Of a stretch of DNA of 12,848 nt, positions 6,771 to 12,848 are shown piece after piece. The stretch is from JAZQNF01 sp045641505 (GTDB lineage Bacteria > Bacillota > Clostridia > Lachnospirales > Bianqueaceae), in NCBI GenBank assembly GCA_045641505.1, contig JAZUHB010000064.1, positions 1-12,848 on the forward strand, written 5' to 3'. The position numbers and the translations under genes were made by a program. Position 1 is the first letter of the stretch. Each line of letters opens with the position of its first letter. The notes beneath the pieces were generated by a model. The model saw only the letters and a program-made list of their open reading frames with translations, searched no databases and had not been told where the DNA came from.

Positions 6771-7862
6771 ATGAAAAAGATCTTGAAACCTGAAAAGCCC
6801 CGGAAGGTCCGCAAGCCGATCTCGTGGAAGACCGTCCTGCTCATCGTTATCGGCCTGCTGCTCGCTGCCGGCATCTTCTTCAGCGTCCGCATGTTCGCGC
6901 ACAAGAACGGCATCTACAAGGAAGGCCTCGCCTTCATGGAGGCCGGGCGCTACGACGAGGCGGTCGCCGTCTTCGACAGCCTCGGCACCTTCCGCAAGAG
7001 CAAGGAGCTCAAGCTCGAGTCGGCGCAGCTGAAGGTCTACCGCCGCGCGGAGAGGCTGCTCGCCGACGAGGAGTACGAGGCGGCCGGCGCGCTCTTCGAG
7101 AAGTTGGGCGATTTCCGCGACAGCACCGAGCTGTTCCGGCAGATGGGCCAGATGAAGAAGGCGCAGGAGCTCTACAATCAGCGCGATTACGAAGCCGCGG
7201 AGCCGCTGCTCGCCGACCTGACCGTCTACAGCCACGCGAAGCTTCTTCTGTCCCGTCTGCAGACGGTGAAGGCGTTCCGCGCGCTTTCGGCCGAGCTGGA
7301 GGCGCAGCACGCGGAGGAGGCCGAGGAGGCCCGGGTGAAGGACCGTCAGGCCGCGCTGCTCGCCTTCGACGCTCAGCTCTTCGCCGACGAGCCCGACGAT
7401 CTCGTGGAGCTTTGGCAGTGGATCGCCTATTACGACGGCCGCATCTCGTTCGGGGACGGCAATTTCTGGTCGGCCTACACCTTCTTCCGTCAGGCGAAGA
7501 TCGCCGATTCCGAGGAATGGATGGCGCGCTGCCCGCAGGCCGAGCCCGCCTTCGGCGTCCTCGCGGAGAACGCGGAGTACGTCTCGAAGAACTTCCGTGA
7601 CCAGGCGCAGTTCACCGTCACGGTGCCCGCCGGCTGCCGCATGTATTTCTGCCTGACCGCGGAGGACGGCACGAAGGTCGCCGAGCGCTATCTGCCCGCC
7701 GGCACGGCCGTCACGCTCTGCCTGAAGCCCGGCAGCTACCATCTGGTCTGCGGCTGGGGCGAGGGCGAATGGTACGGTCTCCCGCAGCTGTTCGGCTCGG
7801 AGGCGCCCTTCGCGGAGAGCGATCTCACGATGGAGAACGGCCGAGCCTACAGCGTCGAATAA
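6771..7862 (+). CDS. Membrane-anchored tandem-repeat (TPR-like) protein, function unknown
   Basis: No specific function recognised. The 363-residue product has a lysine/arginine-rich start, one transmembrane helix (~19-39), and then three TPR-like helical repeats about 40 residues apart. These show Y-E/D-A-A signatures at 61-64, 102-105 and 140-143, and the recurrent F-x-x-L-G-x-F ending at 68-74 and 109-115 (degenerate at 147-153). An acidic, probably coiled stretch follows (~170-195, rich in E and A), and a C-terminal beta-rich domain (~255-363). By the positive-inside rule the repeats should lie outside the membrane. Similar anchored repeat proteins are frequent in Clostridia. AGGAG sits five bases before the ATG and the gap to the GH3 gene is 13 bases, so the two are translated from one transcript. 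A role in scaffolding or surface sensing is only a guess. Confidence 0.75.
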   Translation: MKKILKPEKPRKVRKPISWKTVLLIVIGLLLAAGIFFSVRMFAHKNGIYKEGLAFMEAGRYDEAVAVFDSLGTFRKSKELKLESAQLKVYRRAERLLADEEYEAAGALFEKLGDFRDSTELFRQMGQMKKAQELYNQRDYEAAEPLLADLTVYSHAKLLLSRLQTVKAFRALSAELEAQHAEEAEEARVKDRQAALLAFDAQLFADEPDDLVELWQWIAYYDGRISFGDGNFWSAYTFFRQAKIADSEEWMARCPQAEPAFGVLAENAEYVSKNFRDQAQFTVTVPAGCRMYFCLTAEDGTKVAERYLPAGTAVTLCLKPGSYHLVCGWGEGEWYGLPQLFGSEAPFAESDLTMENGRAYSVE

Positions 7863-7874
7863 GGAGCAAGCCTC

Positions 7875-8795
7875 ATGTCCTACGTTTGCGTCGTCGGCGG
7901 GATCAACGTCGACATCTGCGGCCGCAGCGAGAAAAAGCTGGTCCCGGCCGATTCGAATCCGGGCCGCGTCACCGTCTCGCCGGGCGGCGTCGGGCGGAAC
8001 ATCGCCCATAATCTCACCCTGCTCGGCGTGCCCGTGAAGATGCTGACCGCGCTCGGCACCGACCCGAACGCGGACCTGGCCCGCGCGGACTGCCGGCGGA
8101 TCGGTATCGACCTGTCCGAGGCGAAGACCGTCCCCGGCGGCGTCACCTCCTCCTATCTCTACGTCGAGGGACCGGAGAAGGAGCTGGCCGTGGGGATCTG
8201 CGACGCGGCGATCGCCGAGGAGGTCACGCCCGCGTACATCCGAGAGAAGCAGAGCGTGCTCGACGGGGCCGCGGCCGTCGTGATGGACGGCAACATCCCC
8301 GAGGAAACGATCGCCTGCATCGGCGCCCACGCGCGCTGCCCGGTCTTCGCGGACCCCGTGTCCGTGACGAAGGGACGGAAGCTTCTCGGCGTGCTGCCCG
8401 CGCTCTACGCGGTGAAGCCCAACGTGAAGGAGGCCGAAATGCTGGCGGGCCGCGCGATCTCCGATGAGGCGGAGCTCCGCGAGGCCGCGGCACGGATCCT
8501 TGCGAAGGGCGTGAAAAACGTCTACATCAGCCGCGGGGCCGAGGGCCTCTACGCGGCCGGCCCGGGCTGGGAGCTTTCGCTGCCCAATCCGCCGGACCTT
8601 CGCACCGTCGGCACGAACGGCTGCGGCGACACGATGACCGCGGCCCTCGCCGCGGCCTACATCATGGGGCTCGGACCGGAGGAAACGGCCCGCTTCGCCC
8701 TGGGCGCGGCAGCCCTCGCGCTGGAATCCGAAGAGACCGTCAACCCCGGTCTCACGCGGGAAGCGGCGCTCCGGAAGGCCGGTCTGATCTCATGA
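7875..8795 (+). CDS. psuK: Pseudouridine kinase (PfkB/ribokinase family)
   Basis: Phosphorylates pseudouridine to pseudouridine 5'-phosphate with ATP in the cytoplasm, the first step of pseudouridine breakdown. The 306-residue product shows the ribokinase-fold start VVGGINVDICG (residues 6-16), the substrate-side signature SPGGVGRNIAHNL (from 35), KPNVKEAEML in the middle, and the C-terminal PfkB motif TNGCGDTMTAAL, where D252 is the catalytic base and GCGD forms the anion hole. The family's more usual residues there are GAGD. Assignment to pseudouridine rather than ribose, adenosine or fructose rests on GGVGRNIA and on psuG directly following. AAGGAG overlaps the previous gene's TAA stop, eight bases before the ATG, indicating tight coupling. 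Full length, nothing broken. Confidence 0.88.
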   Translation: MSYVCVVGGINVDICGRSEKKLVPADSNPGRVTVSPGGVGRNIAHNLTLLGVPVKMLTALGTDPNADLARADCRRIGIDLSEAKTVPGGVTSSYLYVEGPEKELAVGICDAAIAEEVTPAYIREKQSVLDGAAAVVMDGNIPEETIACIGAHARCPVFADPVSVTKGRKLLGVLPALYAVKPNVKEAEMLAGRAISDEAELREAAARILAKGVKNVYISRGAEGLYAAGPGWELSLPNPPDLRTVGTNGCGDTMTAALAAAYIMGLGPEETARFALGAAALALESEETVNPGLTREAALRKAGLIS

Positions 8796-8812
8796 GAAAA
8801 GAGGAAAAGGAA

Positions 8813-9730
8813 ATGGATCTCTGCAAATATCTGGACGTAAATCCTGAGGTGGCGGAAGCCCTCCGCGCCGGCAGGCCCGTCGTGGCGCTCGAATCCACCA
8901 TCATCTCCCACGGCATGCCCTATCCGCAGAACGTGGAGACCGCGCTCGCGGTCGAGCGGATCGTGCGCGAGAACGGCGCGGTGCCCGCGACCATCGCGGT
9001 GCTCGGCGGCCGGCTGAAGGCGGGCCTCACCCCCGAGGAGATCGAGTACCTCGGTCGTACCGGCACGGCCGTCACGAAGGCCTCCCGCCGGGATCTCGCG
9101 GTGCTGGTCGCGCGCGGGATGGACGGTGCCACCACCGTCACCACCACGATGATCATCGCGTATCTGGCCGGCATCCGCGTCTTCGCGACCGGCGGCATCG
9201 GCGGTGTCCACCGCGGCGCGGAGACCACGATGGACATCTCCGCCGACCTGGAGGAGCTGGCCCACACCCCCGTCATGGTGATCTGCGCCGGCGCGAAGTC
9301 GATCCTGGACCTCGGCCTCACGCTCGAATACCTCGAGACCCACGGCGTCCCCGTGATCGGCTACGGCACGAAGGAGCTGCCCGCGTTCTACACCCGTCAT
9401 TCGGGCTTCTCCGTGGACTACGAGATCGACACGCCCGAGGAGCTCGCCCGCGTCTTCCGCGTGCAGAACGAGCTCGGCTTCCCCGGCGGCATGCTGGTCA
9501 CGAACCCGATCCCCGAGGAGTACTCGATGGACGGCACGGTGATCGCGAAGGCCATCGACGACGCCATCGCCGAGGCGAACGCGCTCGGCATCCGCGGCAA
9601 GGAGACCACTCCCTTCCTGCTCGCGAAGATCAAGGAGCTGACCGGCGGCGACAGCCTCGCCTCGAATATCCAGCTCGTTTTCAACAACGCGCGTCTCGCG
9701 GCGCGGACCGCGGCGGCGCTTTCCGAATAA
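8813..9730 (+). CDS. psuG: Pseudouridine-5'-phosphate glycosidase
   Basis: Cleaves the C-C glycosidic bond of pseudouridine 5'-phosphate, giving uracil and ribose 5-phosphate; a manganese-dependent cytoplasmic lyase-like enzyme, trimeric in E. coli. Nearly the whole 305-residue product aligns by eye with E. coli PsuG: VVALESTIISHGMPYPQN (catalytic Glu 27), TKASRRDL, GATTV, FATGGIGGVHRGAE, DISADLEEL (metal-binding Asp), CAGAKSILDLG (Schiff-base Lys 162), TPFLLAKIKELTGGDS, SNIQLVFNNA. The start 8813 (MDLCKYLD) has GAGG eight bases upstream and matches the family N-terminus; an alternative ATG at 8792 overlaps the psuK stop as ATGA but has no well-placed ribosome site. It forms a psuK-psuG pair as in enteric bacteria. 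The usual companion transporter gene is not present. Confidence 0.96.
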   Translation: MDLCKYLDVNPEVAEALRAGRPVVALESTIISHGMPYPQNVETALAVERIVRENGAVPATIAVLGGRLKAGLTPEEIEYLGRTGTAVTKASRRDLAVLVARGMDGATTVTTTMIIAYLAGIRVFATGGIGGVHRGAETTMDISADLEELAHTPVMVICAGAKSILDLGLTLEYLETHGVPVIGYGTKELPAFYTRHSGFSVDYEIDTPEELARVFRVQNELGFPGGMLVTNPIPEEYSMDGTVIAKAIDDAIAEANALGIRGKETTPFLLAKIKELTGGDSLASNIQLVFNNARLAARTAAALSE

Positions 9731-9757
9731 GGTCATCCGCCCCCAAAGGAATCCATC

Positions 9758-10534
9758 ATGTCTGTCATCGCAGAAAACCTGGTGAAGGAATTCACCAAGA
9801 CCGAGAAGGTCGGCCGGAAAACGGAGAAGATCACGTTCCGGGCCGTCGACGGCGTCTCCCTGACCGCCCGCGACGGCGAGACCCTCGGCATCCTCGGTCC
9901 GAACGGCGCCGGCAAGACGACGCTCCTGCGGATGCTCGGCACCGCGATGGAGCCGACCTCCGGCAGCCTCCGGCACCTGCTGCCGGACGGGACACCGCTC
10001 ACGAAGCCGGAGGACGTCAAGGCGAATCTCGGCTACCTGTCCAACAACACGAAGCTCTACGGCAAGTTCACCCCGCGGGAGCTCTTTGCCCTGATGGGCG
10101 AGATCTACGGCTTCCCGGCGGAGTACACCGCGGAGCGGACCGAGGAGGTAAGCCGTGCCCTCGGGCTCGGTGAGTTCATCGACAACCGCATCGCGAAGCT
10201 TTCCACGGGCCAGACCCAGCGGGCCTCGCTCGCGCGCTGCCTCTTCGCCGATCCGCAGCTCTACATCCTGGACGAGCCCACGCTCGGCCTCGACGTGATG
10301 AGCGCCGCCTCCGTCGTCGACTTCATGAGGGCCGAGCGGGAGCGGGGCAAGACCGTCATCTATTCCACCCATTACCTCGAGGAGGCCCAGACCCTCTGTG
10401 ACCGGGTGCTCCTCATGAACCGCGGCCGGATCATCGCCGCCGCGAGCCCCGCCGAGCTCTGCCGGGAGACCGGGACCGGGTCGCTCCGCGACGCCTTCCT
10501 TCGGCTGATCAGAGAGGACGGTGGCGAGCAATGA
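9758..10534 (+). CDS. ABC transporter ATPase, NatA-like
   Basis: Energises the membrane partner encoded by the next gene; NatAB-type systems export sodium or other compounds such as drugs or peptides. The 258-residue protein carries Walker A GPNGAGKTT (47-55), Q-loop region around LGYLSNNTKLYGKFTPRE, signature LSTGQTQR (148-155; T replaces the G of the classic LSGGQ, as in many NatA-like proteins), Walker B LYILDEPT (168-175, catalytic E173), D-loop after LGLD, and the switch H205 in YSTHYLEEA. AAAGGA lies seven bases before the ATG. It is 27 bases after psuG and overlaps the permease gene as ATGA, so ATPase and permease are translationally coupled. The transported substrate is not visible in the sequence. 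Confidence 0.93.
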   Translation: MSVIAENLVKEFTKTEKVGRKTEKITFRAVDGVSLTARDGETLGILGPNGAGKTTLLRMLGTAMEPTSGSLRHLLPDGTPLTKPEDVKANLGYLSNNTKLYGKFTPRELFALMGEIYGFPAEYTAERTEEVSRALGLGEFIDNRIAKLSTGQTQRASLARCLFADPQLYILDEPTLGLDVMSAASVVDFMRAERERGKTVIYSTHYLEEAQTLCDRVLLMNRGRIIAAASPAELCRETGTGSLRDAFLRLIREDGGEQ

Positions 10535-12525
10535 GAAGACAAGCCGTCAAAGCCATCTTCCGGAAGGAGATCCGGGAGCTCGTCCGTGATAAGCGGACGA
10601 TGTTTCTGATGTTCGCGATGCCGCTCCTGATCTATCCGCTGCTGATCCTCGGCATCGCCTCGGTGATGCTCAGCGTCGAGCAGAAGGCCGACACCGATAC
10701 CTACGCGATCTGCCTGGAGGGCGTCGACCCGGCGCTCTGCGGCCGCCTGCTCGGCCTCACGGACGAGGTCAGCTACCGCTTCGAGCGGGCGGAGTGCGAG
10801 GATCCCGAGGCGGCCCTCGCCGCGAACGAGATCGCTGCGATCCTGCGTGCCGAGGGGACGGAATATTTCATCGAATACAACTCCGCCTCGAACGCCTCGT
10901 CGAAGGCCGAGGGCTTCCTGCGCGAGCAGCTTTCGCTCTACTCGAAGGAGCTCGCCTACGCGCGGCTCGGGGAAGCGGGCCTCGACGCGGAGCACTTCCT
11001 CAACCCGATCACCGTCACCGCGGTCGACAAGGCCTCGGAGGAAAAGGCCTTCGGCTCGGTCCTCGGCGGCATCGTGCCGCTGCTCCTCATCATGGGCGTG
11101 TTCGTCGGCGCGATGACCCCCGCGATGGACGTGACCGCCGGCGAGAAGGAACGCGGCACCCAGGAAACGCTGATGATGTTCCCGGTCACCGGCCACGAGC
11201 TGATCTGCGGCAAATACCTCGCGGTTGCCTGCGCGGGCGCGCTTTCCGCCCTGCTGTACATGCTGACCGTCGGGCTCATCGGCTCCTTCATGCTCGGGCT
11301 GATGGACACCGCGGGCGGAGGCCTCTCCCTCGACCTCGGCGCGTTCATCCCCGCGGTGCTGGTGCTCTTCCTCGCGATCCTCGCGTTCGCGCTCTTCCTG
11401 GGCGCGGCGCTCATGTGCGTCTGCACCTTCGCGGGCAGCGAGAAGGAGGCCTCCAGCTATCTGTCCCCCATCATGGTGGTCGTGATGCTGCTCTCCTACC
11501 TGGGCTTCCTGGACGTGCATCTGACGCCCACGCTGGCCATCGTGCCCGTGCTGAACATCGTGCTGCTGATCAAGAGCGTGCTGATCTTCGAGTACGACGC
11601 GCTGGCCATCACGCTGGTGCTGATTTCGAACCTCGCCTACGCCGCGCTGGCGATCACCGTGCTCGGCAAGCTCTACGTGAGCGAGCGGGTTCTCTTCGGC
11701 GAGAAGGAGGGCTCCCTGCTGGAGCGCCGCTCCCATGTGCTGCCGGGCAGTGTCCCGACCGCGGGCGACGCGGTCCTCACGCTGCTCGTCGCGATGGTGC
11801 TCTGCCTCTATCTGGGCTCGCTGCTGCAGCTTAAGCTCCTGATCGTCGGCGCCGGGCTCACGCAGCTGCTGGTCATCGCCGTGCCCTTCCTCGCGGCGCG
11901 GTACGGCCGGGTCGACCTGCGGGAGACCTTCCGGCTCCGGGCGCCCAACGTCCCGGCGGTCCTCGCGGCGCTGATTCTCGCGGTCGGCGCGTTCTTCTTC
12001 TGCAACATGGTCTGCCAGCCGATCGCGCGGCTCGCGGGCGACAGCGCGGAGATCTTCTCCGAGACCTTCGAACTGCTCGAGAGCGGCCAGAGCTTCTGGA
12101 TGATCTGGCTGGTGGTGGGCCTCCTGCCCGCCCTCTGCGAGGAGGCACTGTTCCGCGGCTACCTGCTTTCGGCCTTCTCGAAGCGGATGAAGCCCTGGCT
12201 GGCCATCGGCCTGTCTGCGCTTTTCTTCGCCGTCTATCACATGAATTTCTACCAGGGCTGCTACGTGTTCCTGCTGGGGCTGATCCTGGGCTACGTCGTC
12301 CTGCGCGGCGGCAGCATCGTCTATTCCTGTCTGATCCACTTCGTCTGCAACTCGATCGCGGTGCTCTTTTCCTGCTTCGCGGAGGAGATCGGCGCGGCGC
12401 TCCCGGTCCTCACCCTGGACACGCCGCTCGTGAACGCGGTGACGCTTCTGTTCGGCGCGGCGCTCACGGCGCTCGGGCTCTTCCTTTTTACATTGACGAC
12501 GCGGAAGAAAACAGCATCGGTGTGA
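10531..12525 (+). CDS. ABC-2 permease (NatB-like) fused to a CPBP intramembrane protease domain
   Basis: Two-part membrane protein of 664 residues. The first ~400 are an ABC-2 type export permease: a transmembrane helix at ~24-47, a large extracytoplasmic loop to ~175, then the NatB hallmark GEKERGTQETLMMFPV and five or so further helices. The last ~260 residues are a CPBP (CAAX-protease/bacteriocin-processing) domain with EEALFRG (E537-E538, R542), FFAVYHMN (H570, N572) and LIHFVCN (H603, N607), i.e. all three motifs of an intact glutamate protease site. Fused permease-CPBP proteins are known in Bacillota. The start overlaps the ATPase stop as ATGA. It is the last gene before the terminator. 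The fusion suggests processing or export of a peptide or self-protection, but no peptide precursor gene is seen nearby. Confidence 0.92.
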   Translation: MRRQAVKAIFRKEIRELVRDKRTMFLMFAMPLLIYPLLILGIASVMLSVEQKADTDTYAICLEGVDPALCGRLLGLTDEVSYRFERAECEDPEAALAANEIAAILRAEGTEYFIEYNSASNASSKAEGFLREQLSLYSKELAYARLGEAGLDAEHFLNPITVTAVDKASEEKAFGSVLGGIVPLLLIMGVFVGAMTPAMDVTAGEKERGTQETLMMFPVTGHELICGKYLAVACAGALSALLYMLTVGLIGSFMLGLMDTAGGGLSLDLGAFIPAVLVLFLAILAFALFLGAALMCVCTFAGSEKEASSYLSPIMVVVMLLSYLGFLDVHLTPTLAIVPVLNIVLLIKSVLIFEYDALAITLVLISNLAYAALAITVLGKLYVSERVLFGEKEGSLLERRSHVLPGSVPTAGDAVLTLLVAMVLCLYLGSLLQLKLLIVGAGLTQLLVIAVPFLAARYGRVDLRETFRLRAPNVPAVLAALILAVGAFFFCNMVCQPIARLAGDSAEIFSETFELLESGQSFWMIWLVVGLLPALCEEALFRGYLLSAFSKRMKPWLAIGLSALFFAVYHMNFYQGCYVFLLGLILGYVVLRGGSIVYSCLIHFVCNSIAVLFSCFAEEIGAALPVLTLDTPLVNAVTLLFGAALTALGLFLFTLTTRKKTASV

Positions 12526-12551
12526 CGGTGCTTGCTTATGTGCTGACAAAT

Positions 12552-12565
12552 CCCGGCTTGCCGGG
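12552..12565 (+). repeat. Small hairpin before the terminator
   Basis: CCCGGC-TT-GCCGGG is a perfect 6-bp inverted repeat 26 bases after the permease stop and 11 bases upstream of the main terminator stem. It may stabilise the mRNA 3' end; no T-run follows it. Confidence 0.5.
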
Positions 12566-12576
12566 CTGAGAGAAAA

Positions 12577-12615
12577 CCCGCCGAAGAGGATAAATCCTCC
12601 GGCGGGCTTTCTTTT
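12577..12615 (+). terminator. Intrinsic terminator of the GH3-psuKG-ABC operon
   Basis: A 7-bp outer stem CCCGCCG/CGGCGGG (12577-12583 with 12600-12606) encloses, after an AA bulge, the inner stem GAGGAT/ATCCTC (12586-12591 with 12594-12599). It is followed at once by CTTTCTTTT. This is a strong Rho-independent terminator on the plus strand and marks the end of the operon. Confidence 0.9.
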
Positions 12616-12701
12616 GCTGCGGCTCGTTCACGGTGCGCGGAAGCCGCAAGGAAGTGTCCCCGCCGCAGCTTCGTCTCATTTTTCGGCACACTTTTTGGTT
12701 T
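12616..12701. other. Non-coding stretch after the terminator
   Basis: Within the 323 bases after the permease stop, this part shows no credible coding frame, RNA gene or promoter. Base composition shifts from G+C-rich to T-rich towards 12680-12701 (runs of five or six T), leading into the repeat array. Confidence 0.5.
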
Positions 12702-12803
12702 TTTACGACAAATCGGTCGAAAAACGGAAATGTGTCGTAAAGTGCTGAAATGCTTTTTCGCGGTTTACGACAACTCGGGGGAAAAAACGGAGTTTGTCGT
12801 AAA
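12702..12803. repeat. Alternating inverted 9-mer array (TTTACGACA/TGTCGTAAA, period 31)
   Basis: TTTACGACA at 12702 and 12764 and its reverse complement TGTCGTAAA at 12733 and 12795 alternate in orientation, with starts exactly 31 bases apart. They delimit two 40-base palindromic units (12702-12741, 12764-12803) separated by 22 bases; each unit interior is also 22 bases. The two interiors share AAAAACGGA. Unit 2 can fold into a longer hairpin: TTTACGAC pairs with GTCGTAAA, and AACTC with GAGTT, with one bulged T and a 13-base A-rich loop. It could be a regulator or recombinase binding array, or a REP-like palindromic element; the array reaches almost to the window edge and may continue. Confidence 0.8.
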
Positions 12804-12848
12804 TTTTACCTGTCTCAACGGCTTTGGACGCGTCGTTGGCAAGCCAGG

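Noticed and set aside
4280..6913. Minus-strand open frame of about 877 codons opposite the GH3 gene
   Set aside because: Shadow of the GH3 coding frame; composition is biased and no domain is recognisable. The plus strand carries all GH3 motifs.
8657..10531. Minus-strand open frame of about 624 codons opposite psuG and the ABC ATPase
   Set aside because: Spans two convincingly identified genes on the other strand and has no motif of its own.
10372..12549. Minus-strand open frame of about 725 codons opposite the permease
   Set aside because: Hydrophilic, repetitive H/E/R/Q-rich translation that mirrors hydrophobic codons of the membrane protein; no motif, and it runs across the well-supported ATPase-permease junction.
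12321..12689. Minus-strand frame of 122 codons spanning the terminator
   Set aside because: It reads through the terminator hairpin and the antisense of the permease 3' end; no ribosome site or recognisable motif.
12702..12803. Possible CRISPR array
   Set aside because: Units alternate in orientation, the segments between ends are related to each other rather than unique spacers, only two units are present, and no cas gene is in the window.

Overview
This window is G+C-rich bacterial DNA with strong G/C preference at third codon positions. Promoters (TATAAT boxes) and ribosome sites (AAGGAG/AGGAGG) are nevertheless classical, and short A/T-rich patches are confined to the intergenic regions. 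Together with the gene content (a domain-permuted GH3 enzyme, NatA/NatB-type ABC genes, an ABC permease fused to a CPBP protease domain, an LGD-type repeat membrane protein), this suggests a high-G+C gut or rumen member of the Clostridia (Bacillota). That assignment is inferred from gene style, not from a marker gene.

Layout. Positions 1-145 hold a family of degenerate short tandem repeats whose last copy runs into the 3' end of a minus-strand gene for a membrane-anchored M20 zinc peptidase (134-1579). A 164-base divergent intergenic region carries back-to-back promoters that share a perfect 14-bp inverted repeat. It separates the peptidase from a plus-strand FGGY carbohydrate kinase (1744-3297). 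A separate promoter with an inverted repeat in its spacer then drives a small NMN-adenylyltransferase-like gene (3394-3954).

From 4073 to 12525 six plus-strand genes lie head to tail with gaps of at most 27 bases or ATGA overlaps, and no internal terminator is visible, so they look like one operon of about 8.5 kb. The genes are a circularly permuted GH3 glycosidase, a membrane-anchored tandem-repeat protein of unknown role, pseudouridine kinase (psuK), pseudouridine-5'-phosphate glycosidase (psuG), an ABC ATPase (NatA-like), and its permease partner (NatB-like) fused to a CPBP/CAAX-protease-like domain. A strong intrinsic terminator follows at 12577-12615. PsuK and PsuG together turn pseudouridine into uracil and ribose 5-phosphate. 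The GH3 enzyme is predicted to be cytoplasmic and to act on small imported glycosides. The ABC pair is of the export type, so no nucleoside importer is visible.

The last ~190 bases are A/T-rich and non-coding. They contain the most unusual structure here: four copies of the 9-mer TTTACGACA in strictly alternating orientation, each starting exactly 31 bases after the previous one, forming two 40-base palindromic units with related interiors. I did not find a new multi-gene defence or mobile system; the genes themselves belong to known families.
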